This document shows, piece by piece, positions 1 to 7,846 of a stretch of DNA of 64,000 bases. Made by a program: the position numbers and the translations under genes. Below the pieces are notes generated by a model that searched no databases, was not told where the DNA came from, and saw only the letters and a program-made list of their open reading frames with translations. Every line of letters begins with the position of its first letter. Position 1 is the stretch's first letter. Origin of the DNA: Candidatus Altimarinota bacterium (GTDB lineage: Bacteria > Patescibacteriota > Gracilibacteria > UBA4473); assembly GCA_021734785.1 (NCBI GenBank), contig JAIPIF010000002.1:1-64000 (forward strand). The letters run 5' to 3'.

Positions 1-1
1 T

Positions 2-1201
2 TCCAACGCACTGGACGGAACCGACTTTGAGTTGGTCAACTCCGGAAGCCTGACCATCGACCTGGGATCCACTGTGTACGGAGACGTACTCGTGGCCAAC
101 AGCGACGATGTGGAAGTGCTCCGCGTACGACTCAATGCGGCGGATGATGAGCTCCAGGTCAAAGACTTGTACTTTGACAACGAAGGGCTTGACTCCAACG
201 CCATTGAAAATCGTGTGGACTTCAAACTCTACAACGAAGCCGGACAGCTGATCCAGCAGAAACAGATGACGGGTGGATCCCTCCACTTCGAACTGGCAAA
301 CCAGGATCGCATCACGGTGCCAAAAGATGAATCGACGTACGTGACCGTCAAGGTCGACGTCCGCGACATCAACCGTGCTGACCAGACCGGAAAACGCCTC
401 CAGCTCGACCTCGACACGACCATGCCTACTTCAGGCACCTCGGCTCTGTCAGGTGTCGAAGCCGTGACGGCTGCGACCGGATCTGATTTGGCCACGGCCA
501 ACATCACCGAAAACAGCGTGACCGGACAGGTCTTTGTGGCCTACCGAACGCAGATCATGGTGGATCACGCCGCGAGCCAGAACTTCAGCGGCACCCCATC
601 AGCAGAATCACAGGAAGTCTACCGATTTACTGTCACCACTGACGCAGCCCGTCAGGCAGAAATTGGACGACTGAACTTTTCTGTTTCTCTCTCTGGTATG
701 GACTACGATGGCGCCAACACCTTCGCCGTCTACCCAGTTGAAGACGATGGGAATGTCGATACCAGTGTGACGGTGGCAACAACCACTATTTTCGAAAACT
801 CTGAGGCAGCTCCGGCTACTTCAGATGCCACCGAAGATGGTGATACCACTGCAAATGTGTTTGTGACCTTCGTCAACCAGAAACTCTCGGCTGGCGATTC
901 CAAAACATACGCACTGTTTGTGGACAAGACCTCTGATGCCGGAAACATTGCTGACGACGATGCCGTGTCTGTCTCGGTCAAAACCGACGACGGATACCTC
1001 GCGCCAGCAGTCCGCAGCACACAGCAGGGCACCGTCACTGGCGGTGACTGTTCGTACAAAGCTGCTGGTTCAGCGGTCGCTGTGACCAACTGTGTGGTCT
1101 GGTCTGATGAGTCCAGCACCTCTCACAATGATGACACTCTTGATTGGCTGAACGGATATCTCCTTGATATCGATACAGCTGTTCATATCAACAGTGACTA
1201 A
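2..1201 (+). CDS. Secreted/surface beta-rich protein, 5'-truncated by the window edge
   Basis: The frame is open to the first base, so the start lies outside the window and at least 399 residues are present. The sequence is rich in Thr, Ser, Asp and Val, with alternating beta-strand patterns (for example VTVKVDV and KTYALFVDKTSD), almost no Lys-rich or membrane stretch, and a single Cys pair near the end. This is typical of extracellular Ig-like or S-layer-type modules. I do not recognise the family. A strong intrinsic terminator follows 50 bases after the stop, so this is the last gene of its unit. The surface location is inferred from composition only, because the signal peptide would be upstream. 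Confidence 0.6.
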   Translation, partial: SNALDGTDFELVNSGSLTIDLGSTVYGDVLVANSDDVEVLRVRLNAADDELQVKDLYFDNEGLDSNAIENRVDFKLYNEAGQLIQQKQMTGGSLHFELANQDRITVPKDESTYVTVKVDVRDINRADQTGKRLQLDLDTTMPTSGTSALSGVEAVTAATGSDLATANITENSVTGQVFVAYRTQIMVDHAASQNFSGTPSAESQEVYRFTVTTDAARQAEIGRLNFSVSLSGMDYDGANTFAVYPVEDDGNVDTSVTVATTTIFENSEAAPATSDATEDGDTTANVFVTFVNQKLSAGDSKTYALFVDKTSDAGNIADDDAVSVSVKTDDGYLAPAVRSTQQGTVTGGDCSYKAAGSAVAVTNCVVWSDESSTSHNDDTLDWLNGYLLDIDTAVHINSD

Positions 1202-1253
1202 TCGATGAGAGATTGACCGTTTCGGGATTTCAGATGAAATTCTGACGGAAACC

Positions 1254-1290
1254 AAAAAGCCTCCCCCGCCTTGGCGGGGGGGGCTTTTTT
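1254..1290 (+). terminator. Rho-independent terminator of the surface-protein gene
   Basis: A G/C-rich stem (GCCTCCCCCGCC pairing with GGCGGGGGGGGC) closes on a TT loop, with an A-run before and six T after. It sits about 50 bases after the stop codon at 1201. Confidence 0.9.
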
Positions 1291-1329
1291 GGTGTGGGGG
1301 TGGATTTGGAAATGTTTTTTGTTTTTGTC

Positions 1330-1355
1330 GAACCCGGGTTCTAGAACCCGGGTTC
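1330..1355. repeat. REP-like palindrome, copy 1 (upstream of RAYT)
   Basis: Perfect 26-bp palindrome made of two AACCCGGGTT units joined by CTAG and flanked by G and C. The same core recurs at 1928-1951 and 47671-47694. Two copies bracket the transposase-like gene, as expected for a REP/RAYT pair. Confidence 0.85.
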
Positions 1356-1368
1356 AGAGAGAGCAGAT

Positions 1369-1911
1369 TTGACTCGGATTTTCGAAAAAAATAAAATAAT
1401 CCTGATACCCCCTCGAACACTGCAACCGGGCAAATACTACCACATCTACAATCGTGGATGGAACAAGCAACAGCTCTTTTTTGGCGACGGGGATTTTCAT
1501 CGGTTTGGACAAAATATCGTGCGGTACCTGGGGCAGTATCCCACGGTAAAAATTCTTGCCTGGTGTCTGCTGCCCAACCATTTTCATTTTTTGATTTTTG
1601 AAAAAGCAGACCCAAAAACCCCTTCCTCAAATATTTCTCATTTTATGAATCGTGTGCAGCAGGCGTACGCTGTTTTTTTCAATGCAAAATACGGGGACAG
1701 TGTCAAAAAAGGCTTAAAATCGCCGGTGTTTGAGGGGCGGTTTCAGGCGAAGGTGGTGGAGGATGAGGAGTACCTCTCGCAGCTGACGCAGTATGTTTTG
1801 CAGAATGCCGTGCACCATGAAATCGTGGAGGAGCCGCGAGAGTGGCCGTGGGTGAGTGAGAGGGTGGACACGATGGCCGCTCTGGAAAAGTTTGAGTCGG
1901 TGTTTGATTGA
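1369..1911 (+). CDS. REP-associated tyrosine transposase (Y1/HUH, IS200-like)
   Basis: 180 residues, starting at TTG; no ATG exists before the conserved GKYYHIYNRG block. The HUH metal motif is visible as NHFHFLI near residue 71. A late Tyr in the context YVLQN, near residue 143, fits the single catalytic tyrosine of Y1 transposases. RAYT enzymes nick single-stranded REP hairpins. Here identical palindromes lie 13 bp before the gene and 16 bp after it, and a third copy lies 46 kb away. No IS200-type left and right ends or TnpB partner are visible, which favours a domesticated RAYT over a plain IS200/IS605 element. Confidence 0.85.
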   Translation: MTRIFEKNKIILIPPRTLQPGKYYHIYNRGWNKQQLFFGDGDFHRFGQNIVRYLGQYPTVKILAWCLLPNHFHFLIFEKADPKTPSSNISHFMNRVQQAYAVFFNAKYGDSVKKGLKSPVFEGRFQAKVVEDEEYLSQLTQYVLQNAVHHEIVEEPREWPWVSERVDTMAALEKFESVFD

Positions 1912-1918
1912 TGGTTTT

Positions 1919-2623
1919 TTATATTTCAACCCGGGTTCTAGAACCCGGGTTAGGTTTCTTCCCTCCTCGGGCAAACACCACCGCCTGCACGGCCGTGGCG
2001 CCGGCGTCTTTTAGCACGCGGGCAGCGGCGTCCAGGGTGGCCCCACTCGCCACCACGTCATCAACCAGGAGGACGTGCTTCCCCTGCAGGCTCTCTCCCC
2101 GCCAGACGAAGGCATTTTGGAGATTCTGCGCGCGCTCAGCCTTGCTCAGGCGTGCCTGCTGGCGGGTGCGCTTTGGGCGACGGAGACCTTTTGAAACGGT
2201 GAATGTGGGGTGGTGTTTTTTGATCTCTCGTGCGAGGAGGTTGGCTTGATTGAACCCCCGCCAAAATCGGCGCGTCCAGTGGAGCGGGATGGGGACGAGC
2301 AGTACATCTTTTCCCCGAAGCTCTGCCGGGACCTCGGCGGCCATTTTTTCCCCAAAAATTTCTGCGAGTGAGGCAAAGCCCCGAAATTTAAAAAATTCCA
2401 CGCAGCGCTTGACCACGGGGTCAGCGTACGCGGCGTGAGCGTGACATTGTTCCAAAAAAACAAACACCGCCTCACTCGGCGGGGCGGGTGGAAACGCTTG
2501 ATGTGTGTCGCACAAAAAAGAACCCGAGCTCCCGCACACCACACAGCGGGATGGAAAGAGCGCTTCGATCAGCCACCTCCCCCCTTTTTGGAGCGGTGAA
2601 ATCTGTTTTTGCTCTCGGGGCAT
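1919..2623 (-). CDS. comF: ComF family phosphoribosyltransferase-like protein
   Basis: 234 residues. An N-terminal Cys cluster (CVVCG, then a later Cys near FLCDTH) fits the ComF zinc-binding region. The core carries VPIPLHWTRRFWRGFNQANLLAR and the PRPP-binding loop VLLVDDVVASGATL near residues 185-198, both ComF hallmarks. ComF acts with ComEC in DNA uptake or in processing incoming single strands; its exact reaction is not settled. The N-terminus (SPLQKGG) is encoded by a G/C repeat of a type also seen in valS, and the C-terminal NPGSRTRV is encoded by a REP palindrome, so both ends look remodelled by repeats. Last gene of the rpsP-khpA-pilin-like-comF operon. Confidence 0.9.
   Translation of the reverse strand: MPREQKQISPLQKGGRWLIEALFPSRCVVCGSSGSFLCDTHQAFPPAPPSEAVFVFLEQCHAHAAYADPVVKRCVEFFKFRGFASLAEIFGEKMAAEVPAELRGKDVLLVPIPLHWTRRFWRGFNQANLLAREIKKHHPTFTVSKGLRRPKRTRQQARLSKAERAQNLQNAFVWRGESLQGKHVLLVDDVVASGATLDAAARVLKDAGATAVQAVVFARGGKKPNPGSRTRVEI
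1928..1951. repeat. REP-like palindrome, copy 2 (3' end of comF)
   Basis: Same 24-bp core as at 1331-1354. On the minus strand it is translated as the last residues of ComF (NPGSRTRV), and the comF stop comes right after it. The element therefore landed in the end of comF and supplies its tail. Confidence 0.85.
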
Positions 2624-2632
2624 GGTTTCCGA

Positions 2633-3121
2633 TTAGCGATCGGGCAGCCGAAAATGCCGCGTGTTGTTTCCCTCCGCAGGGGTGACCATCAGGTTGATCG
2701 AATTCCGGATTTTGTCGTAGTTGAGATAGTCCAAGAAATCGAGCCCAAAGATCCGCCCGACAATCGTCACAAAAGTAAAGCTCAGAATCGTCACCACCAG
2801 CCCCACGATCGCGTAGCGGATGGTATTGACGGCTTTCTTGATCTTTTCATCGTTTCCACCCGAGAGAATGAAATTGACCCCTCCCACAAAAATGAAAATC
2901 GCGGCCAGCGCCGCGGCGAGGATAAATGCAATCGGTACAAAAATCTCCACCAGATCCATCAGGGTGTAGTTTCCCAGATGCTGGACGGTGTCGGCGGTTT
3001 GGGACGGAAACGCACCGCTGGGGCCCGGGGCACCACCAAAAGCCGGAGGAGCGGTTTGCACTGCCTCAGGGGGGGTGCTGTCCAGATACCGCACTGCGGG
3101 AATCACGCGATCATCTTCCAT
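2633..3121 (-). CDS. Two-TM VirB2/TrbC-type pilin-like membrane protein
   Basis: 162 residues. After a Pro/Ala-rich N-terminus come two hydrophobic helices (about residues 58-82 and 98-124) joined by a short loop with the motif GGVNFILSGGNDEKIKKA. Two helices with a Gly-Gly-Asn-(D/E)-E-K loop are typical of the T4SS pilin-like (TrbC/VirB2) small proteins that are very common in CPR genomes, where their role is unknown. No other type IV secretion gene is nearby. It lies between khpA and comF with short spacings (28 and 9 bases), so it is probably co-transcribed with them; a link to DNA uptake is inference. Confidence 0.75.
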   Translation of the reverse strand: MEDDRVIPAVRYLDSTPPEAVQTAPPAFGGAPGPSGAFPSQTADTVQHLGNYTLMDLVEIFVPIAFILAAALAAIFIFVGGVNFILSGGNDEKIKKAVNTIRYAIVGLVVTILSFTFVTIVGRIFGLDFLDYLNYDKIRNSINLMVTPAEGNNTRHFRLPDR

Positions 3122-3149
3122 GGCAAAAAATCAAGAAATCGAACACATC

Positions 3150-3431
3150 TTACACCGCTTCTGCGGGGGTTTCAACTTCTCGCGGATCGATGATTTTCAG
3201 GTAAAACCGATTGTTTTCTCGAGCCGACATCACATTGAGCAGCGTGCGAAGTGCTGAGACGGTCTGGCCATCCCGACCGATCAGACGGCCCATATCTTCG
3301 TCGTGAACTTTGACCGAAATCAGCGTGCCGCGCTCATCGATCTTGTCCGTGATTTCGATGTCGTCGGGGTGCTCACAGACTTGCTGAAGTACAAATTCTA
3401 CAAACTCAAGTGCGGGATTTTTTTCAGACAT
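3150..3431 (-). CDS. khpA: KhpA-type KH domain RNA-binding protein
   Basis: 93 residues, the usual size for KhpA (YlqC). The KH GxxG loop is present as GRLIGRDGQTVSALRTLL near residues 48-65, followed by the C-terminal strand RFYLKIIDPRE. KhpA binds structured RNA and often partners with KhpB/Jag. The gene follows rpsP by 11 bases, the same order as in many Firmicutes, but rimM and trmD, which usually come next, are missing. The start is preceded by a pyrimidine tract (TTTTTTCCC) rather than a Shine-Dalgarno sequence. Confidence 0.92.
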   Translation of the reverse strand: MSEKNPALEFVEFVLQQVCEHPDDIEITDKIDERGTLISVKVHDEDMGRLIGRDGQTVSALRTLLNVMSARENNRFYLKIIDPREVETPAEAV

Positions 3432-3442
3432 GGGAAAAAAGG

Positions 3443-3964
3443 TTATTTTTTGTCTTTGTCTTTTTCGTCTTCCGCTTTCTTTTCTTCCTCGGGTGCTTCA
3501 GGCGTTGCCTCCTCTTTGGGTTCTTCTGGTGTTTCTTCCTTCTTTTCCTCAGCGCTCTCGTCGGCTTTTTCCTCGGAGGACGCTGTCTCTGCAGGTGCGG
3601 GGGCTTCGGCCTCTTCTGTTTTTTCTTCTTTCACCTCCGCCGCGGGCGCTTCTTCTTTTGGCTCAGGAGCTTTTTCTTTTTTCGGTTTGGTGGGACGGGC
3701 GATGATGGCGGCTTCGGCCTCTTTCATCCCTTCTTTTGCCAGCATTCGTGCGGCACTCTGAGAGAGTTTGGCGCCGTTTTTGAGGTATTTTTTGATCGTC
3801 TCCGCGTCAAACGTAAATTCTCCTTTTCCTTTGTCTGTGCGGGGATTGTAGTAGCCGACTTCTTCGATAAATTTCTTCTGCACGGCGCGGGCCTTTTCGG
3901 CGACGACGAGTTTGAAGATGGCCTGTTTGCTACGGCCGATGCGGGAAAATCGAATGACAAGCAT
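3443..3964 (-). CDS. rpsP: 30S ribosomal protein S16 with long acidic/Lys tail
   Basis: 173 residues from the ATG at 3964, chosen because the family starts MLVIRFSRIGRSKQ. The S16 domain covers about residues 1-85 (IGRSKQAIFKLVVAEKAR, GYYNPRTDKG). The remaining half is a low-complexity tail of Glu, Lys, Ala and Pro that canonical S16 (about 80-90 residues) lacks. A textbook promoter lies upstream (4020-3993), making this the first gene of the operon. Confidence 0.95.
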   Translation of the reverse strand: MLVIRFSRIGRSKQAIFKLVVAEKARAVQKKFIEEVGYYNPRTDKGKGEFTFDAETIKKYLKNGAKLSQSAARMLAKEGMKEAEAAIIARPTKPKKEKAPEPKEEAPAAEVKEEKTEEAEAPAPAETASSEEKADESAEEKKEETPEEPKEEATPEAPEEEKKAEDEKDKDKK

Positions 3965-3992
3965 GAAAAATTTTCTGAAAAATTGCCACGCG

Positions 3993-4020
3993 AGTGTAGT
4001 CAAATCGCTTTTGGTGTCAA
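3993..4020 (-). promoter_or_regulatory. Promoter of the rpsP operon
   Basis: On the minus strand: TTGACA (4020-4015), a 16-base spacer, then TACACT (3998-3993). This puts the transcript start about 20-25 bases before the rpsP ATG at 3964. Confidence 0.8.
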
Positions 4021-4257
4021 CTTTTTCCCACAGAATTCTTGACATTTTCTTCAAAAAAGAGTAAATATAAACCGCTCGGTGCTGTGGATTCGTCGAAACC
4101 TCGGTTTCTCCGGTCCCGACCAGAGCAGATCTTTGCCATCTCTTCTTGGGTGCTGGTCGACATGAGATTTTTCCAAAAAAAGTCTGGTGCCGACCAGTGT
4201 CGTAAGGAGCACTGGAGAGAAGGAGGGATGTCTTCTTTCACAATTTTCTTTCAAAAA

Positions 4258-4407
4258 GTAGTATATTTTAGGTTTACTACGAAAATTGTGCGGGGAAAAA
4301 GAAGGCGTTCCGGAGTGAGTTTCATCCTTTTCCTGTGCCCCGGCAGGAGAGGATGGTAATTTTCTCATATCGGCCGGTGGGTTTTTAGCTTCCCACCGGC
4401 TTTTTTT
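4258..4407 (+). ncRNA. Possible small structured RNA ending in a strong terminator
   Basis: The 500 bases between rpsP and purL hold no convincing gene. Near 4250-4270 is an AT-rich promoter-like stretch with the inverted repeat GTAGTA/TACTAC. Then a hairpin at 4323-4355 (CATCC..CCTG pairing with CAGG..GGATG) and a perfect nine-pair terminator stem at 4373-4400 (GCCGGTGGG/CCCACCGGC) with seven T. The terminator ends before the purL promoter, so a free transcript or an attenuated leader are both possible. I do not recognise SRP RNA, 6S RNA, tmRNA or a purine or ZTP riboswitch core. Confidence 0.35.
4373..4407 (+). terminator. Intrinsic terminator upstream of purL
   Basis: Stem GCCGGTGGG/CCCACCGGC (4373-4381 with 4392-4400) followed by seven T. 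Confidence 0.9.
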
Positions 4408-4415
4408 CTTTTTCG

Positions 4416-4443
4416 TTGAATTTCTGGGCAAACGCAGTACACT
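4416..4443 (+). promoter_or_regulatory. Promoter of purL
   Basis: TTGAAT (4416-4421), a 16-base spacer, TACACT (4438-4443). The start codon is 22 bases further on, so the leader is only about 15 nt and has no Shine-Dalgarno sequence. Confidence 0.75.
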
Positions 4444-4464
4444 GGGCACGTCTTTTTTCCCCCC

Positions 4465-7395
4465 ATGCAGGCGTTTCGCATTGAAATCGAAAATCGGGTC
4501 GAGGATCCTCGCGGGGACGCATTTTTGCAAAAAATTCAGAGCACGGGATTGCCCGTTTCTCGGATTCAGACCACAGACGTGTACACGGTGGCTCGTGAGT
4601 TTCCTGACGAAGCAAAAGAAAAGATTGGACAGGCACTGGTCAATCCCGTGTACGAGAGTTTCTCGCTCGATGAGCCGGATTTGGGGCGCTCGTTTGACTG
4701 GGCGGTGGAGATCGGATTTCTGCCCGGGGTCACCGACAATGTCGGTCGCACCGTGGTGGAGACGATCGAGGATTTGCTCAAAGTAAAATTTGACCCCCAC
4801 ACCGAGGGGGTGTTTTCGTCCGTGCTGCTGTACATTTCAGGCGCTGGGGTGACCCAGGCTGATGCCGAAAAAATCGGTTGGAGTTTTGCCAACCCGATGA
4901 TCCAGCGGGTGGGGGTACGCTCGCACGAAGAATTTTTATCCAACGGCGGAATGGAGACGGTCGTCCCGCAGGTGTCCCTGCAGACCGATCATCTGACGGC
5001 GGATGAAATTGATCTGGAAATTTCTGATGAGGCACTCGCTGCGCTTGGAAAAAAAGGAATCCAAAACCCCGACGGAACCTCCCGTGGGCCGCTGGCATTG
5101 AGCTTGCTGTACCTCAAAACCATTCGCGATTATTTTCGCACCGAAGGCCGAAATCCGACTGACGTGGAGCTGGAATCCATCGCCCAGACCTGGAGCGAGC
5201 ACTGCCGGCACACGATTTTTGCCAATCCGATCGACGCGCATGACAAGGGCATTTTCAAGACGTTCATTCGAAAGGCCACCGAAGACATTCGGAAGAAAAA
5301 AGGGAAAGACGATTTTTGCGTCTCCGTTTTCAAAGACAACTCCGGCGGCATCATCTTTGACAAAGACTGGGTGGTCACCGACAAAATGGAAACGCACAAC
5401 TCCCCCTCGGCCCTGGACCCTTTTGGCGGGGCGATGACGGGGATCGTGGGGGTCAACCGCGACTGCCTGGGGTACGGGCGTGGTGCGCGACCGGTCATCA
5501 ATCGGTACGGGTTTTGTACCGGGGATCCGCAAAAAGAAATCTCCCTCTTTCGTCGCAAAGACAAAAAAGACCCAGCCCTCCAGCCCCGCGAGATTCTCGA
5601 CGGCGTAGTTGCAGGGGTCAACGAAGGAGGCAATCAGTCGGGGATCCCGACCCCGCAGGGATTTACCTTTTTCGACGATCGGTACGCGGGCAAGCCGCTG
5701 GTGTTTGCCGGGACGGTGGGGCTGATCCCACGGAAACTCGATGGGACCGATTCCTCTGAAAAATCGGCCGTTCCCGGAGACAAAATCATCGTGGCTGGGG
5801 GACGCGTGGGCGTGGATGGTATCCACGGCGCGACCTTTAGCTCCGAAGGCCTGGACGAGGGCAGCCCGGCGACGGCGGTGCAGATCGGAGATCCGATCAC
5901 GCAAAAAAAACTGTCGGACGCGGTCGTCCGCGAACTGAGAGAAGGAGGGTTTATTCATTCGGTGCACGACTGTGGCGCGGGGGGCATCTCTGGGACGATC
6001 GGCGAGCTGGGGAGCGAAGCGGGCGGATTTGAAGTGTTTCTCGACCGCGTTCCTCTCAAATACCCAAACCTCGCTCCGTGGCAGATCTGGATCAGTGAAT
6101 CGCAGGAGCGCATGACGTTTTCCGTCCCCCCCAAAAAAGTCGATGAATTTGTTCAGATTCTCAAAAAACGCGGCGTCGAAGCGACGATCGTGGGAGAATT
6201 TACGGACTCGGGGCGCGGCGTGATTCACTTCGGGGACCAAAAAGTATTTGATCTGGATCTCGATTTTCTCGCAACAGGATGGCCCCGCGAACAGTTGAAA
6301 TCCAAAAAACAGACCCCCATTTCTCATCCTCCGAAATTGCTCGACATTTCCGATTTCTCTACGGAAATTTTGTCCCTCCTGTCTCGACCAAATGTCGCCT
6401 CGAACGAATGGATCAGCCAGCAGTACGACCACGAGGTGCAGGGTGGCAGCGTGATCAAACCGCTCCAGGGCCCGGGACGGGTCAACGGGGCGGCTTCAGT
6501 GGTGCGCCCGGTGCTTGATTCCCAAAAAGCCCTTGTTTTGTCTCAATCGCTCGGGGCACGAGCGACCGAGTTGGATGCTTTTCGTATGGCATCCGGAGCG
6601 ATTGACGACTGTGTGGGAGCGGCGGTGGCGGCGGGGGCAGATGTCTCGCATCTGGCGATTATGGATAATTTTTGCTGGTGTAGCTCGGACGAACCCGAGC
6701 GCCTGGGCCAATTATTGGAAACAGCGCGGGCGTGCTACGACACCGCCACCGCGTACGGGACGCCGTTTATCTCGGGCAAGGATTCCATGTTCAACGATTT
6801 CAAGGGCTTTGATGCAGAGGGCCATCCGGTCAAAATTTCTGTGCCGCCGACCCTCTTGATTTCCGCACTCGGGGTGATCCCGGATGCAGCACACACGCAG
6901 ACGATTGATTTCAAATTTGCCGGTGACAAGATTTTCCTGATCGGTGAAACAGCTCCTGAATTTGGCGGGAGCGAGTTTGCCGCGGCACACGAGCTTGCAC
7001 AATCTGCCGTTCCGGTCGTTGACCCAGAGACATCGCTTGCCCGATTTCAGCAGATTTTTGCTTCCCATCAAAGAGATCTCTTCACAGCGATCCAGCACGT
7101 GGGGATTGGCGGCCTTGCTTCTGCTCTGGCCAAAGCTTGTATCGGGGGGCAGATGGGGGCGCACGTCGACCTGAGCTCGGCTTCCTCCGACCTGCGGGTG
7201 GCGCTTTTTTCTGAATCCAAATCTCGATTCCTCGTCTCTGTCGCACCCGATCGCGAGGAGGAGTTTCAAACAATGTTTCCCGACGCTCGGTTGCTCGGTG
7301 AAGTCGGCGGTGAGGACTTGGTGATCGCGGGAGTGGATCCGATCGCGGTGTCTGATTTGGACAAAAAATATCGGGGGACGTTTGGAAAATTTTAA
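4465..7395 (+). CDS. purL: Phosphoribosylformylglycinamidine synthase, PurL with PurS-like N-terminus
   Basis: 976 residues. It makes FGAM from FGAR, ATP and glutamine-derived ammonia in purine synthesis. Two PurS-like modules appear at about 1-75 and 78-155 (the second with EIGFLPGVTDNVGRTVVETIEDLL). The PurL catalytic half begins near 200 with SIAQTWSEHCRHTIF and continues with KMETHNSPSALDPFGGA, VNEGGNQSGIPTPQG and VHDCGAGGISGTIGELG; a second AIRS-like half follows. It is longer than small PurL (about 740) and lacks the fused glutaminase of E. coli PurL. The glutaminase is the separate purQ at 7843. A short lipoprotein gene lies between them. Confidence 0.95.
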   Translation: MQAFRIEIENRVEDPRGDAFLQKIQSTGLPVSRIQTTDVYTVAREFPDEAKEKIGQALVNPVYESFSLDEPDLGRSFDWAVEIGFLPGVTDNVGRTVVETIEDLLKVKFDPHTEGVFSSVLLYISGAGVTQADAEKIGWSFANPMIQRVGVRSHEEFLSNGGMETVVPQVSLQTDHLTADEIDLEISDEALAALGKKGIQNPDGTSRGPLALSLLYLKTIRDYFRTEGRNPTDVELESIAQTWSEHCRHTIFANPIDAHDKGIFKTFIRKATEDIRKKKGKDDFCVSVFKDNSGGIIFDKDWVVTDKMETHNSPSALDPFGGAMTGIVGVNRDCLGYGRGARPVINRYGFCTGDPQKEISLFRRKDKKDPALQPREILDGVVAGVNEGGNQSGIPTPQGFTFFDDRYAGKPLVFAGTVGLIPRKLDGTDSSEKSAVPGDKIIVAGGRVGVDGIHGATFSSEGLDEGSPATAVQIGDPITQKKLSDAVVRELREGGFIHSVHDCGAGGISGTIGELGSEAGGFEVFLDRVPLKYPNLAPWQIWISESQERMTFSVPPKKVDEFVQILKKRGVEATIVGEFTDSGRGVIHFGDQKVFDLDLDFLATGWPREQLKSKKQTPISHPPKLLDISDFSTEILSLLSRPNVASNEWISQQYDHEVQGGSVIKPLQGPGRVNGAASVVRPVLDSQKALVLSQSLGARATELDAFRMASGAIDDCVGAAVAAGADVSHLAIMDNFCWCSSDEPERLGQLLETARACYDTATAYGTPFISGKDSMFNDFKGFDAEGHPVKISVPPTLLISALGVIPDAAHTQTIDFKFAGDKIFLIGETAPEFGGSEFAAAHELAQSAVPVVDPETSLARFQQIFASHQRDLFTAIQHVGIGGLASALAKACIGGQMGAHVDLSSASSDLRVALFSESKSRFLVSVAPDREEEFQTMFPDARLLGEVGGEDLVIAGVDPIAVSDLDKKYRGTFGKF

Positions 7396-7455
7396 CACCC
7401 CCCAGCCCCCTCTTAGTCTAAGAGGGGGAGGCCCCGCGGAGCGGGGCAGGGGGAG
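7396..7455. repeat. G/C-rich inverted repeat after purL
   Basis: Two hairpins back to back: CCCCCTCTTAG/CTAAGAGGGGG (7406-7428) and GCCCCGC/GCGGGGC (7431-7447). There is no T-run, so it is not an obvious terminator. The CCCCCTCTT..AAGAGGGGGAGG pattern resembles the repeat inserted in valS (55051-55083) and the start of comF. Confidence 0.7.
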
Positions 7456-7468
7456 TTATAAAAATCTC

Positions 7469-7846
7469 ATGAAAAAATTATTCATCGGCCTCGTGCTCTT
7501 GACCGCCCTGGGGATGGTGGGGTGTCAGAGTTCGGACGATATTTTTGAGAAAAATATGGAGTGTGTGAAGTACACAGAAAAAATAAAGAATGTGGTTGAA
7601 CAATGGGTTGGTGGTTGGGAAATCAAAGAAATTTTTTACAGTCCGAAGCTGAATGAATGCGCAGTTTTAACAGACAGTTTTCGTTCATTGGAAATGCCAG
7701 AGGGGAAAATGCTTGTTTCCAATTCGGCGATTTATAGTCTCTCGGGGATCTTAATCAGTAAAGATAATTTTTTAGATTATTGTTACGAAGGAGGAAGGGG
7801 GTCTTGTGATTATTTTATTCAAAAAACTTTAAAAGAATATAAATGA
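7469..7846 (+). CDS. Small lipoprotein of unknown function between purL and purQ
   Basis: 125 residues from the ATG at 7469. MKKLFIGLVLLTALGMVGC is a clean lipoprotein signal with the lipobox Cys at residue 19. The rest has three further Cys and no domain I recognise. Its stop overlaps the purQ start (ATGA at 7843-7846), so the two are translationally coupled. Base composition is AT-richer than purL and purQ, suggesting a later insertion into the pur operon. The G/C repeat just upstream may have come in with it. Confidence 0.75.
   Translation: MKKLFIGLVLLTALGMVGCQSSDDIFEKNMECVKYTEKIKNVVEQWVGGWEIKEIFYSPKLNECAVLTDSFRSLEMPEGKMLVSNSAIYSLSGILISKDNFLDYCYEGGRGSCDYFIQKTLKEYK

Noticed and set aside
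3410-4042. Phe/Leu-rich frames opposite the rpsP tail that look like membrane proteins
   Set aside because: They are the reverse reading of the Glu/Lys/Ala-rich S16 tail.
4936-6432. 498-residue frame on the minus strand opposite purL
   Set aside because: It is the antisense of the well-conserved purL frame, with a composition typical of shadow frames in GC-rich genes.
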